Source: an uncultured Sphingobacteriales bacterium (lineage in GTDB: Bacteria; Bacteroidota; Bacteroidia; Chitinophagales; Chitinophagaceae). Taken from it: 10,384 nt of DNA. The position numbers and the translations under genes are program-made. Position 1 is the first letter of the stretch. Each line of letters opens with the position of its first letter. The notes under the pieces were generated by a model. That model was not told the DNA's origin. It did not search any database and was given only the letters and a program-made list of their open reading frames with translations. This document shows positions 1 through 7,516 of the stretch, piece after piece. The DNA lies in contig CAMPKG010000095.1 of NCBI GenBank assembly GCA_946887085.1, positions 1 through 10,384 of the forward strand, written 5' to 3'.

Positions 1-2980
1 CTGCATTCTGCACCGAAGAACCCAGGTGATAGCCTACGGTCACAGATCCCGTTGCCGGGTTAGGCGACATGGAAGATATCCAGCTCTGGGGCTGGGCGGG
101 TACGCTTACGGGGTCATAGTCTTTAAAACCATCCGCATCAGCGGTCACCTCCAGCAGGTAAGTAGTGTTTTGTGCAGGGTTGACAACAATAGTACTGCCG
201 CTGTCCACAAGCGTGGTGTCAGAAGTATACCAGCGGTAGGCTACCGGCTCACTGATCGTTTCGGCATTAAGGTCGAGGCCTTGCTGCTGGCTGGAGTTGA
301 AATAATTTCCCTCAGCCACAAACATTTCCGCTTCAACGCGCTCAGGTTTGATGATGATAAAACGCTCGCCGCCAATCACGGAGTTGTCCGATGTGTTCAA
401 TTCCAGCATGTCGTAGCTGAATTCCGTTTTTTCAGAGGATTCTTCGGTTAAGAAGTTGACCATGACGGCGAGGTTCGCAGATTCATCCGCCGCAAACTCT
501 AAATTTTCAAGCGTCGTGGAAGTGGCAGTTGCACGCAGCATATGGGCGTTTTCATCAACGATAGTAAAGCCGCTGCCCTGGGCCCCGCCATCCTGCCAGA
601 TGTTCCAGAGGTTGGTATCCAGAACGATGCTCACTTCCGCTTCATCTGTTATGGGGTTGCCATCTTCTCCCGCAGTTACGCTAAAGCCGATTTTTACATT
701 TGCAGGCGATGATGAGAAGTCGCCCACCGTAACTATAGCATGGTTTTTGACACCGCCGCCACCGTTGCCGGAAAAATCAATGATAGAAATATTCTTCTGG
801 GCAATATTGTTATTGTTCCTTACGTTGGCATACAGGTTGCTGGTTTCGGCAACATACATGGCATCCTGGCTGCTCACGATCCTTGCCAGCAGGCAGAAAT
901 GATGCTGGTCGTTTTCAAGATAAGTATTGTTGGGAAGGACGGTAAATGTATTGGGATAGTTGGCAGGGTTAGGCATCACCCACTGGAACTCGAGGATGGT
1001 ATCCCGGCCGGGCAGTATCGGAGGAATGATGATACTGTCAATGGGCTTGCCTTTCGGAGGCAGGCCGTTAATGTCATGCCACGAACCCGGCCAGCTCAGG
1101 TTGGCAGCAGCCTTTGCCCAGTACGCTTTGAGCGTATCTGTACCCGAGGATGTATCGCAGCCCTTGTTGCGAACGCGAACATATACCCAGCGGTAGGCAT
1201 TCAAGGCATTATACACCGGATTTTGATGGGTATGATTAATGAGCCCGTCCTGTTGGTTTCGCATCCATATTTCATCGGTGACGAACAGGGGGCCATTATC
1301 CGGGTTGGCCTCAAAGCCGAAATCATAACTCTTGTCTTTTATATAAAGATCTTGACCCGATCTGTGCATGGAGTCTGCAAGTCTTACTACGCGGTATGCA
1401 TCGAGCAGGCCGTGGCCCATCTCATTATTCCACGTACCGTTTGGGCGACCGGGAGCATAACTGTAAGTGTATGAGTCAACAAGCACTTTTTGGGCTGTAT
1501 ATTCAATGATTGTTCTTAGTTCTTCGCCGGCTATGCAGGGATTTACGGCTAATGCAAGGGCAGCAACGCCCGAGACATGTGGAGTGGCGAAAGATGTGCC
1601 ATTTACAGTATCTACTGTTGAAGTAGTAGCACTTACAATCACAGGGATAGTGCCTCCGGGCGCCATGATGTCCAGTTCTGATCCATAGTTTGAACCGTCG
1701 AAGTTAATCGTGAAACGCTGGCCATTTTTTCCCATGTTACCCACTGCGATTATTCCTGGTACGTTTGCACGGGCTGGATATCCAACGATTGAGTCTCCAA
1801 TATTGCCTGTTGCGAAGGTTACAATACATCCTTTACCTTGCCTTCCCTTAGTGGTGGCCGCTTCTATTGCATCCTCAAGCATTTTTGTCTTTTGATTCAG
1901 ATTAGCTGTCATGTGGTCGCCGGGGTCGTACCAGGAATTATTGATGATATCTACATTGGCAGTTTGCCAGGCCCAGGTGATACCACCTGCCAACTCTTCG
2001 GCATCCTTGAAACTTGGAAGTTTAAAAGCAAGATCGTGGTGAACAACAACTAAAGTGGTATTTGGCGCTACACCGGCTATAGCCGCATTGTTGTGGGCCG
2101 CGCCAACAACTGATGCAACCTCTAACACATGTCCCGTTTTAAACGGCGCTGGAGCCTGGGTCGGCGATGTGGCATCAAGTGACATTGAGGAAACATTCGG
2201 AATTTCTGAGATTGGCAATATATTCCCTTCATCGATGAAGGCTACTTTAACGGACGAACTTCCCTTGGTAATAGCCCATGCCTGACATGCCTTTATGTCA
2301 AGATTTTGATTAGTATAGTTGTAAAGGTTCCATTGGTCGCCGTTGGTGAAATTGTAGTCCGTTACGCAAGTTGCAGGTGCAAACTTAAATGTGAACCCGG
2401 GATCGATATCTTCAAACAAACCGCTCTGGTAAAAATAATTTGCCATTTCCAGGGAATTCCCCAGCGAACTTGAATCAGATTTTAGAACACACCATAAAGG
2501 CATGCTTGCAACATGGCGAACAATTGGAACATTGACACTATTGGCAAAACTATCGAGTATAGTTGTATCGCCTTCGTCTTTGAGCTTGATATAAAAGTAT
2601 GGCGTCAATGGCCGAAAATCTTCCTCATCACCTAAAACAGGTTCTACGATCAAATGATCTGTGTTTTTCAAGTTAGCTCGCAAGGTATTGTATGCGGACA
2701 GATTAAGTGCACTATTATTGATCTTAACAAGCTGATAATGCATGTTAGAATCTTTCTCATCACTATGCGTGCAAGAGTCAACGGTATCTATAGCATAACC
2801 ATACTGCTGAAATACATAGCCAAGGTCAACACTGATATAAGAGCCTACAAGAAAAGCATTGTAATTTACCGGCAGGCTAAGTAATTCACCGTTGTAGTAA
2901 TAGGCGTTATTGATAAGTTCATCCTGACCTTTTACCTGGCCTGCAATTGCAACGAAGATGAAAAGAAGTAGTTTTTTCAT
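1..2980 (-). CDS. Secreted subtilisin-like serine protease (S8), T9SS cargo, C-terminus cut by window edge
   Basis: This frame is open for 993 codons from the ATG at 2978-2980 to the window edge. Residues 1-19 form a signal peptide (MKKLLLFIFVAIAGQVKGQ). Residues 20 to about 235 look like a propeptide-type N-terminal region ending in a QWNLYN motif common just before S8 domains. The peptidase S8 domain spans about 240-515. Its triad is D250 (AFIDEG), H284 (TGHVLEVASVVG) and S463 (NGTSFATPHVSG), with oxyanion Asn393 (FATGN). The Ser motif is canonical, but the usual HGTHVAG around the His is changed to HVLEVAS. Residues 530-735 form a beta-rich region with DEIWMRN (W572) and YWAKAAANLSW. A Gly linker (740-743) and an Ig-like segment (about 880-960) follow. 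At 972 a T9SS type A sorting domain begins (SPNPA) and is cut after 18-22 residues; about 55-60 more are expected. It probably degrades extracellular protein; the substrate is unknown. It is the last of three co-oriented cargo genes, 72 bases after its neighbour. Confidence 0.9.
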   Translation of the reverse strand, partial: MKKLLLFIFVAIAGQVKGQDELINNAYYYNGELLSLPVNYNAFLVGSYISVDLGYVFQQYGYAIDTVDSCTHSDEKDSNMHYQLVKINNSALNLSAYNTLRANLKNTDHLIVEPVLGDEEDFRPLTPYFYIKLKDEGDTTILDSFANSVNVPIVRHVASMPLWCVLKSDSSSLGNSLEMANYFYQSGLFEDIDPGFTFKFAPATCVTDYNFTNGDQWNLYNYTNQNLDIKACQAWAITKGSSSVKVAFIDEGNILPISEIPNVSSMSLDATSPTQAPAPFKTGHVLEVASVVGAAHNNAAIAGVAPNTTLVVVHHDLAFKLPSFKDAEELAGGITWAWQTANVDIINNSWYDPGDHMTANLNQKTKMLEDAIEAATTKGRQGKGCIVTFATGNIGDSIVGYPARANVPGIIAVGNMGKNGQRFTINFDGSNYGSELDIMAPGGTIPVIVSATTSTVDTVNGTSFATPHVSGVAALALAVNPCIAGEELRTIIEYTAQKVLVDSYTYSYAPGRPNGTWNNEMGHGLLDAYRVVRLADSMHRSGQDLYIKDKSYDFGFEANPDNGPLFVTDEIWMRNQQDGLINHTHQNPVYNALNAYRWVYVRVRNKGCDTSSGTDTLKAYWAKAAANLSWPGSWHDINGLPPKGKPIDSIIIPPILPGRDTILEFQWVMPNPANYPNTFTVLPNNTYLENDQHHFCLLARIVSSQDAMYVAETSNLYANVRNNNNIAQKNISIIDFSGNGGGGVKNHAIVTVGDFSSSPANVKIGFSVTAGEDGNPITDEAEVSIVLDTNLWNIWQDGGAQGSGFTIVDENAHMLRATATSTTLENLEFAADESANLAVMVNFLTEESSEKTEFSYDMLELNTSDNSVIGGERFIIIKPERVEAEMFVAEGNYFNSSQQQGLDLNAETISEPVAYRWYTSDTTLVDSGSTIVVNPAQNTTYLLEVTADADGFKDYDPVSVPAQPQSWISSMSPNPATGSVTVGYHLGSSVQNA

Positions 2981-3021
2981 ATTGCGTGACGTGGTTTAAC
3001 GTAAAGTTTAGTATGTAAAAG

Positions 3022-3035
3022 AGCAAATATTTGCT
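3022..3035. promoter_or_regulatory. 14-bp perfect palindrome AGCAAATATTTGCT between propeller gene and protease gene
   Basis: The 72-base gap between the stop of the propeller gene and the start of the protease gene holds a perfect 14-base inverted repeat. Read on the minus strand it can also fold as a five-pair stem with an ATAT loop followed by CTTTTA, so it might be a weak terminator for the propeller gene. Its position about 42 bases before the protease ATG equally fits an operator. The symmetry is seen directly; either role is inference. Confidence 0.35.
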
Positions 3036-3052
3036 TAGCGGTTATTTTTTGA

Positions 3053-4963
3053 TTAGTCTTTTACAAGCTTATGCACCCAAACACCAACTTTAGTAGTGAA
3101 ATGCAAATAATAAATGCCAGATGGTAGGGTGGAAATATCTATCGTTGTCGAACCATCAGTATAAGTTTTGATCCACTGACCTTGCATGTTGAACAATTTT
3201 GTGTGGTCAGGCTTAATGCCAACAATATTGATAACATTGCATGCCGGGTTGGGATAGACATTTATTTGATCTTTCTGTAACGTTGCAACTTCTAGTGCAA
3301 CCTCGCTACTGCCATAAGTATTATTTCCGCAGCCGTTGGTCACTGTAACAGTGACCGCGTATTTGCCATCCTCAGCAAAAGTATGAGTAGGATTGGTTTG
3401 CGCTGAAGTATTGCCGTCATCAAAGTCCCATACAATGCTTGTATATGGCGTAGAGCCGGTATAAGTGAAATTGAATGTATTGCCTGATGTATTGATGGAT
3501 GTAAACTTAGGCTCTGGGATATCATCGCATTGGCAGCTATCATAACCATACCTAGCGACAAAAAAATCGTCGAAACCGCCCGTGCTGATTATGGGAGGGT
3601 TATTCCCGGCAATAAAGGAATAAGAAAAACTACCGCCTACGAATATTCCATTCCTACCATTGGCAATAGCGGCCGTCGGTTCTGAGATAACCGCCGCCCC
3701 TCCACCGGGGAATGGCAAAGTTGTAGATGTAGTATCAAAACCGAGAAATTTTCCCGTCTGTGTATTGAACCGTGTTATAACAGTACCCGCATTGAATGTA
3801 CTGCTTGAATCCTGCGATGGCGGCCACTGAAGATAGCTGGCATAAGATAAGAGGTCGACCTCGCCACTGTTGCGCAGGGCAATGGCCTGGCCTTGGGCTT
3901 TGGTTTTTACAATGGCATTTTTTGCCCATAGCTTATTGCCATTCTTATCGAGCTTGATAATGAGTGGGGCATTGTTTACTACACTGTTTGTGATGGTATG
4001 CCCTGCAAACTGATCGCCGGTATTGGCGTAGCCAGCGAGATAAATATTACCTTCCATATCGAGGGCAGGCCGTCCACGCAAGCCAGAAGCCCAGGTCTGC
4101 TGAAAGCTATTTTCCCTTTTCCAAAGAAAGTTACCATTCTTATCGAACACCGCAAGAAACATGCTATTTATCGTGGAATCATTGCCGAGGTAAACTTTGA
4201 CAGGCATCGTTCCGGATATTATAAAATTACCCGAATTAGGGTCAATGGTTAATTTCGGATGTTGGGGAGTGCTTGTAATGAACATTTCTAATTGGGTAGC
4301 GCCTTGAAAACCCCCATCCTTATCATACAACAAGATATATTCACCTTCTGATATCACGTTATATCCGCCCACACCACCATATAAGCCTGGATATAAATGG
4401 CATAACCAATAAACGTTGCCATTTCCATCGACTTCGAGGCTTGTCTGTTTCGCTTCTCCCTGGCCGCTTGATGTAACAGTTTCAGGCCCTTCAAACCATT
4501 TTAGGTTACCACTGGTATCATACTTAAAGAGCCAGGCTGATTTTTGGCTCGGTTCCCACAATGTAGTGTCATCGTCGACATGCAGCGAGTCGGAAACATT
4601 AGTTTCTATGATGAAATACACACCATCCAGTGAATCCGTTCTAAGTGCAATGCCACTTTGAGGTCCGATAGGCCCGATAACTTTAGACCATCGTAAAGAA
4701 CCATCGCAGCTGAAGCTGTTTACCATTACATTACCATACTGCCAGCCAGGAACAGGAATCCCCCCTATGTTAATATCATTCGTTCTTACGTAGCCCAACG
4801 TATAAACATTTCCGTGTACATCCAGGGCTATGTCTTCAATTCGTTCCCATTGGTCGGCAAAACCAAGATTATTCGAACTCCCACCACCAACAGCCCATTG
4901 CCACGTCTGTGCGGTGCAATAATTTGCGATCAGGAAAATGAAAAGAAAGGGTAGATGTTTCAT
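3053..4963 (-). CDS. Secreted seven-repeat beta-propeller-like protein with PKD domain and T9SS type A sorting domain
   Basis: The protein has 636 residues. Residues 1-18 are a signal peptide, with likely cleavage at CTA^Q. Residues 20-475 contain seven copies of a GNxYxxG-type strand (near 51, 114, 182, 245, 305, 367 and 438), spaced about 60-71 residues. Each is followed by, or paired with, a DxxGNxLW-type strand, clearest at 84-92, 148-156, 273-281 and 338-346. This suggests a seven-bladed SBBP/beta-propeller fold, which usually binds ligands or proteins rather than catalysing. A PKD domain covers about 484-560 (VWDFDDGNTS near 511-520; HTFAEDGKYAVTVTV). A T9SS type A sorting domain covers about 565-636 (VYPNPACN to HKLVKD), which should direct outer-membrane translocation and surface attachment or release. 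The gene lies 42 bases after the small cargo gene and 72 bases before the protease, all on the same strand, and has a promoter-like element of its own. No enzymatic motif was seen; its function is unknown. Confidence 0.9.
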   Translation of the reverse strand: MKHLPFLFIFLIANYCTAQTWQWAVGGGSSNNLGFADQWERIEDIALDVHGNVYTLGYVRTNDINIGGIPVPGWQYGNVMVNSFSCDGSLRWSKVIGPIGPQSGIALRTDSLDGVYFIIETNVSDSLHVDDDTTLWEPSQKSAWLFKYDTSGNLKWFEGPETVTSSGQGEAKQTSLEVDGNGNVYWLCHLYPGLYGGVGGYNVISEGEYILLYDKDGGFQGATQLEMFITSTPQHPKLTIDPNSGNFIISGTMPVKVYLGNDSTINSMFLAVFDKNGNFLWKRENSFQQTWASGLRGRPALDMEGNIYLAGYANTGDQFAGHTITNSVVNNAPLIIKLDKNGNKLWAKNAIVKTKAQGQAIALRNSGEVDLLSYASYLQWPPSQDSSSTFNAGTVITRFNTQTGKFLGFDTTSTTLPFPGGGAAVISEPTAAIANGRNGIFVGGSFSYSFIAGNNPPIISTGGFDDFFVARYGYDSCQCDDIPEPKFTSINTSGNTFNFTYTGSTPYTSIVWDFDDGNTSAQTNPTHTFAEDGKYAVTVTVTNGCGNNTYGSSEVALEVATLQKDQINVYPNPACNVINIVGIKPDHTKLFNMQGQWIKTYTDGSTTIDISTLPSGIYYLHFTTKVGVWVHKLVKD

Positions 4964-4977
4964 GTAATAGTTTCGTA

Positions 4978-4996
4978 GTATAAATATAAGATTTTT
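4978..4996 (-). promoter_or_regulatory. Promoter-like 19-base element upstream of the propeller gene
   Basis: On the minus strand this reads AAAAATCTTATATTTATAC. It contains TATATTTA (4981-4988), one base off the Bacteroidota -7 consensus TAnnTTTG, and ends 14 bases before the ATG. The identical 19 bases occur upstream of the neighbouring small cargo gene. No TTG -33 element is evident at the usual distance, so promoter function is inferred from the -7 match and the duplication. Confidence 0.45.
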
Positions 4997-5005
4997 CTGT
5001 TAACC

Positions 5006-5662
5006 TTATTCCTTTATAAGCTTGTGTACAAATACTCCTTCTTTCGCTTGAACCCGCAATAAATAAACCCCTGCCGGCAAACCGGCAACATCCAACCGCT
5101 TCAGATCACCGGAAAAACTCTTCACCAACTGCCCTTGAATATTCTGCAATTGCACGCTAACGGGATTTGTGCCTTCAATTTGTAACAGGTCTTTTGCAGG
5201 GTTGGGGTAAACAGCAATATTTTGGTCCAAATAAAGCTGCATGATATTTTGTGGCGCAGAAATAGTTATTGAATCAATTCGGCTATTGCTATCAAGCATA
5301 ACATCTTGGCAGGCTGTCGTATCGGGATTTCTTGATGCAAGAAAACGGACAATATATTTTCCGTCTGTCAGTGGGTTTACTTTAACTGTGTCGGAAAAGT
5401 AATTAAGAGTAGCGCTGGAATTTTTTATTCCATAACACGCCTTGATATGTAATGTGTCATTAGATAGATTATGCGTGATAAATACTTTCTTACTGGGAGT
5501 TGGAGTGGTTACTTTAACGGCAATATATAACGTGTCCTTATTAGTCGGGTTTTGCGGCAATACTGTTACCTCGTCAATAAAAGGACAACATTGCCCATGC
5601 ATTTTTAGCGAAGCGCAACACGTGCTGATAACAATTAAAAAGGTGATGAGCCCGACCTTCAT
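5006..5662 (-). CDS. Small secreted protein of unknown function with T9SS type A sorting domain
   Basis: The protein has 218 residues. A hydrophobic N-terminal signal peptide spans about 1-24, with likely cleavage before CCPF. The mature part starts with a Cys pair (C25, C26) and a beta-rich domain of about 110 residues (27-135) containing two more Cys (C76, C118), so two disulfides are possible. I do not recognise a named domain here. The pattern of CCPxID followed by VTTPTP and a KACYG segment resembles small hypothetical cargo proteins I recall from Chitinophagaceae, from memory only. Residues 147-218 are a T9SS type A sorting domain (VYPNPAKD, QNIQGQLVK, GVYLLRV, HKLIKE) closely resembling that of the next gene. 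It is the first gene of the minus-strand cargo cluster, sitting just after the pckA terminator. The start at 5662 is the only one preceding the signal peptide. Function is unknown. Confidence 0.85.
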   Translation of the reverse strand: MKVGLITFLIVISTCCASLKMHGQCCPFIDEVTVLPQNPTNKDTLYIAVKVTTPTPSKKVFITHNLSNDTLHIKACYGIKNSSATLNYFSDTVKVNPLTDGKYIVRFLASRNPDTTACQDVMLDSNSRIDSITISAPQNIMQLYLDQNIAVYPNPAKDLLQIEGTNPVSVQLQNIQGQLVKSFSGDLKRLDVAGLPAGVYLLRVQAKEGVFVHKLIKE

Positions 5663-5663
5663 G

Positions 5664-5682
5664 GTATAAATATAAGATTTTT
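5664..5682 (-). promoter_or_regulatory. Promoter-like 19-base element immediately upstream of the small cargo gene
   Basis: This is identical to the element before the propeller gene. Its TATATTTA core (5667-5674) ends only four bases before the ATG, so if it is the -7 element, transcription would begin at or beside the start codon and the mRNA would be leaderless or nearly so. It lies downstream of the pckA terminator, consistent with an independent transcription unit. No -33 TTG is visible at the expected spacing. Confidence 0.45.
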
Positions 5683-5723
5683 GCCAGCGCTATTCCTCAC
5701 CCATTAACTGCAAATGACAAACG

Positions 5724-5753
5724 AAAAAAGGCTGCCTCACCGAGGCAGCCTTT
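5724..5753 (-). terminator. Intrinsic terminator of pckA
   Basis: A perfect 12-base inverted repeat surrounds a three-base loop: AAAGGCTGCCTC, ACC, GAGGCAGCCTTT. Read on the minus strand, nine GC-rich pairs are followed by six U residues. It starts 21 bases after the pckA stop codon and ends before the promoter-like element of the next minus-strand gene. Confidence 0.92.
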
Positions 5754-5774
5754 CCAAAAAATATCAGATCAATA

Positions 5775-7391
5775 TTACTCAGCGCCCACCATCACCTTAG
5801 GTGCGGCAGCGCGTATCTCGTCGTTAGCTTGTGCAGCGTATTTGTCGAAGTTCTTCACGAACAGCTGGGCCAGCTCATTGGCTTTCTTATCGTAAGCTTC
5901 CTTGTCGGTCCAGGTATCGCGTGGGTTCAGTATCTCAGCAGGCACGTTCGGGCAAGACTGCGGGGTCAGTACACCAAAAACAGGGTGTGCCTCGTACTGT
6001 ACGTTATCAAGCTCACCGTTCATAGCAGCTGTGATCATAGCACGTGTATGCTTCAGGCTCATACGGCTTCCGGTGCCATAAGCACCACCGCTCCAGCCTG
6101 TGTTGATCAGCCATACATTAACGCCGGGATGCTCTTCCAGTTTCTTACCCAGCAGCTCAGCATACTTGGTTGGGTGCAGCGGCAGGAACACGCGGCCGAA
6201 GCATGCAGAGAAAGTAGTCTGCGGCTCGGTAACACCTACTTCTGTACCTGCAACCTTAGCTGTATAACCGCTGATGAAATGGTACATAGCCTGGCCTTTT
6301 GTCAGCTTGCTGATAGGAGGCAGGATACCGAATGCATCGCAGGTAAGGAAGAAGATGTTTTTAGGATCGCCGCCATAAGAAGGTTCTTTGGCGTTAGGGA
6401 TATGATGGATTGGGTAAGCAGCGCGGGTATTCTCCGTGATGCTGCCGTCAGCATAATCTACAGTTTTAGTACCGTCAACGAACTTGATATTCTCGAGGAT
6501 AGCGTTTGGTTTGATAGCAGCAAAGATCTGCGGCTCTTTTTCAGCGCTCAGGTCTATCACTTTCGCATAGCAGCCGCCTTCGAAGTTGAAGACAGAACCA
6601 TCGGCCCAGCCGTGCTCGTCATCACCTATCAGTGCACGGTTAGGGTCAGCACTCAGGGTAGTTTTACCTGTACCTGAAAGACCAAAGAACAGCGCTACAT
6701 CGCCCTCTTTGCCTTCGTTGGCCGAGCAGTGCATGCTCAGTACTTTATGGTCGTGCGGCAGTACAAAATTCAGCACGCCGAAGATACCTTTCTTCATTTC
6801 GCCTGTATAAGCAGAACCGCCTATCAGGATCACCTTGCGGGTAAAGTTCACGATAGTGAAATTGCCCTGGCGTGTACCATCAACAGCAGGGTCAGCCAGG
6901 AAGCTCGGCGCCTGCAGTATCAGCCAGTCAGGGTTCTGAGAATCTATCTCCTGTGCGGTAGGGCGCAGGAACAGGTCGTTGCAAAACAGGTTAGCCCATG
7001 GTGTTTCGTTCACCACGCGGATGTTCAGGCGGTATTTAGGATCGGCGCAGGCATAAGCATCGCGTACCCAAACTTCTTTACCACCAAGGTAAGCACATAC
7101 TTTGTTATATAGTGCGTCGAAAACTTCAGGAGAAATAGGAATATTCACATCACCCCAGTCAACACTTTTTTCTGTGATCTCATCCTTAACAGTGAATTTG
7201 TCTTTAGGTGAGCGGCCGGTGAATTTGCCTGTGCTTACGCAGAGAGCTCCGGTATCATTTAGTTCGCCTTGTCCGAGGTCAAGCGTTTTTTGTACGAGTT
7301 CTTCGGGGGATAGATTCCAGTGTGCTGCTGCTACATTCAGACCCAGGTCAGCCAGATTGGCCGCAGGGTTTTTCTTACCAAATTCCTGCAT
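5775..7391 (-). CDS. pckA: Phosphoenolpyruvate carboxykinase (ATP), EC 4.1.1.49
   Basis: The enzyme converts oxaloacetate and ATP to phosphoenolpyruvate, CO2 and ADP in the cytosol, the first committed step of gluconeogenesis; in some anaerobes it can run in reverse to fix CO2. The 538-residue length is normal for the ATP-dependent family. Visible signatures are the oxaloacetate-binding TGRSPKD (R60), GGSAYTGEMKKGIFG with Y195 and K200/K201, the P-loop GLSGTGKTT (237-245, K243), the metal-binding kinase-2 motif DDEHGW (257-262), ENTRAAYP (R323) and the lid region YTAKVAGTEVGVTEPQ (376-391). All expected catalytic residues are present. It is transcribed alone, with its own promoter and a strong terminator. 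Codon choice is strongly biased, as in highly expressed genes. No Shine-Dalgarno precedes the ATG, which is normal in this phylum. Confidence 0.98.
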   Translation of the reverse strand: MQEFGKKNPAANLADLGLNVAAAHWNLSPEELVQKTLDLGQGELNDTGALCVSTGKFTGRSPKDKFTVKDEITEKSVDWGDVNIPISPEVFDALYNKVCAYLGGKEVWVRDAYACADPKYRLNIRVVNETPWANLFCNDLFLRPTAQEIDSQNPDWLILQAPSFLADPAVDGTRQGNFTIVNFTRKVILIGGSAYTGEMKKGIFGVLNFVLPHDHKVLSMHCSANEGKEGDVALFFGLSGTGKTTLSADPNRALIGDDEHGWADGSVFNFEGGCYAKVIDLSAEKEPQIFAAIKPNAILENIKFVDGTKTVDYADGSITENTRAAYPIHHIPNAKEPSYGGDPKNIFFLTCDAFGILPPISKLTKGQAMYHFISGYTAKVAGTEVGVTEPQTTFSACFGRVFLPLHPTKYAELLGKKLEEHPGVNVWLINTGWSGGAYGTGSRMSLKHTRAMITAAMNGELDNVQYEAHPVFGVLTPQSCPNVPAEILNPRDTWTDKEAYDKKANELAQLFVKNFDKYAAQANDEIRAAAPKVMVGAE

Positions 7392-7425
7392 AAGATATCT
7401 TTTAGATACGATTTTTTAGAGAGGG

Positions 7426-7433
7426 CAAAAATA
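7426..7433 (-). promoter_or_regulatory. Bacteroidota-type -7 promoter element of pckA
   Basis: On the minus strand this reads TATTTTTG, an exact match to TAnnTTTG, 34 bases upstream of the pckA ATG. That predicts a leader of about 27-30 bases. No clear TTG is seen at -33; the closest sequence there is AT-rich (CCATTTATATAG). Confidence 0.55.
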
Positions 7434-7451
7434 CTATATAAATGGTTTTAA

Positions 7452-7506
7452 GCCAGCATATTTTTGGGTTTTTCGATACATAATTTTCCCGAAATATGGC
7501 GCTGGC
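7452..7506 (-). terminator. Interrupted hairpin just after the GT87-like gene, possible weak terminator
   Basis: GCCAGC (7452-7457) and ATATTT (7458-7463) pair with AAATAT (7492-7497) and GCTGGC (7501-7506), leaving a three-base bulge (7498-7500). In the loop, GGG and CCC can extend the stem. On the minus strand it begins 10 bases after the stop codon of the membrane glycosyltransferase gene. It lacks a real U tract (UUAAAA follows), so termination would be inefficient; it may instead stabilise the mRNA 3' end. Confidence 0.35.
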
Positions 7507-7516
7507 GGGGACGGAT

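Noticed and set aside
740..1474. Long plus-strand open frame opposite the protease gene
   Set aside because: It is antisense to a frame with clear S8 and T9SS features, has no recognisable domain and no promoter or signal; it reads as a shadow of the coding bias on the other strand.
1..2980. Possible frameshift or pseudogene status of the protease gene
   Set aside because: I read the whole frame from the ATG to the window edge and found no stop or frame break; the missing C-terminus comes from the window boundary only.
5606..5662. Possible lipoprotein signal (ISTC, C15) in the small cargo protein
   Set aside because: Thr at -1 does not fit the lipobox, more hydrophobic signal sequence continues past it, and the T9SS sorting domain argues for signal peptidase I processing.
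5829..6677. Plus-strand open frame of 282 codons opposite pckA
   Set aside because: It lies wholly inside the highly biased pckA coding sequence, and its translation is Cys/Ser/Val-rich without domain features; this is a shadow frame.
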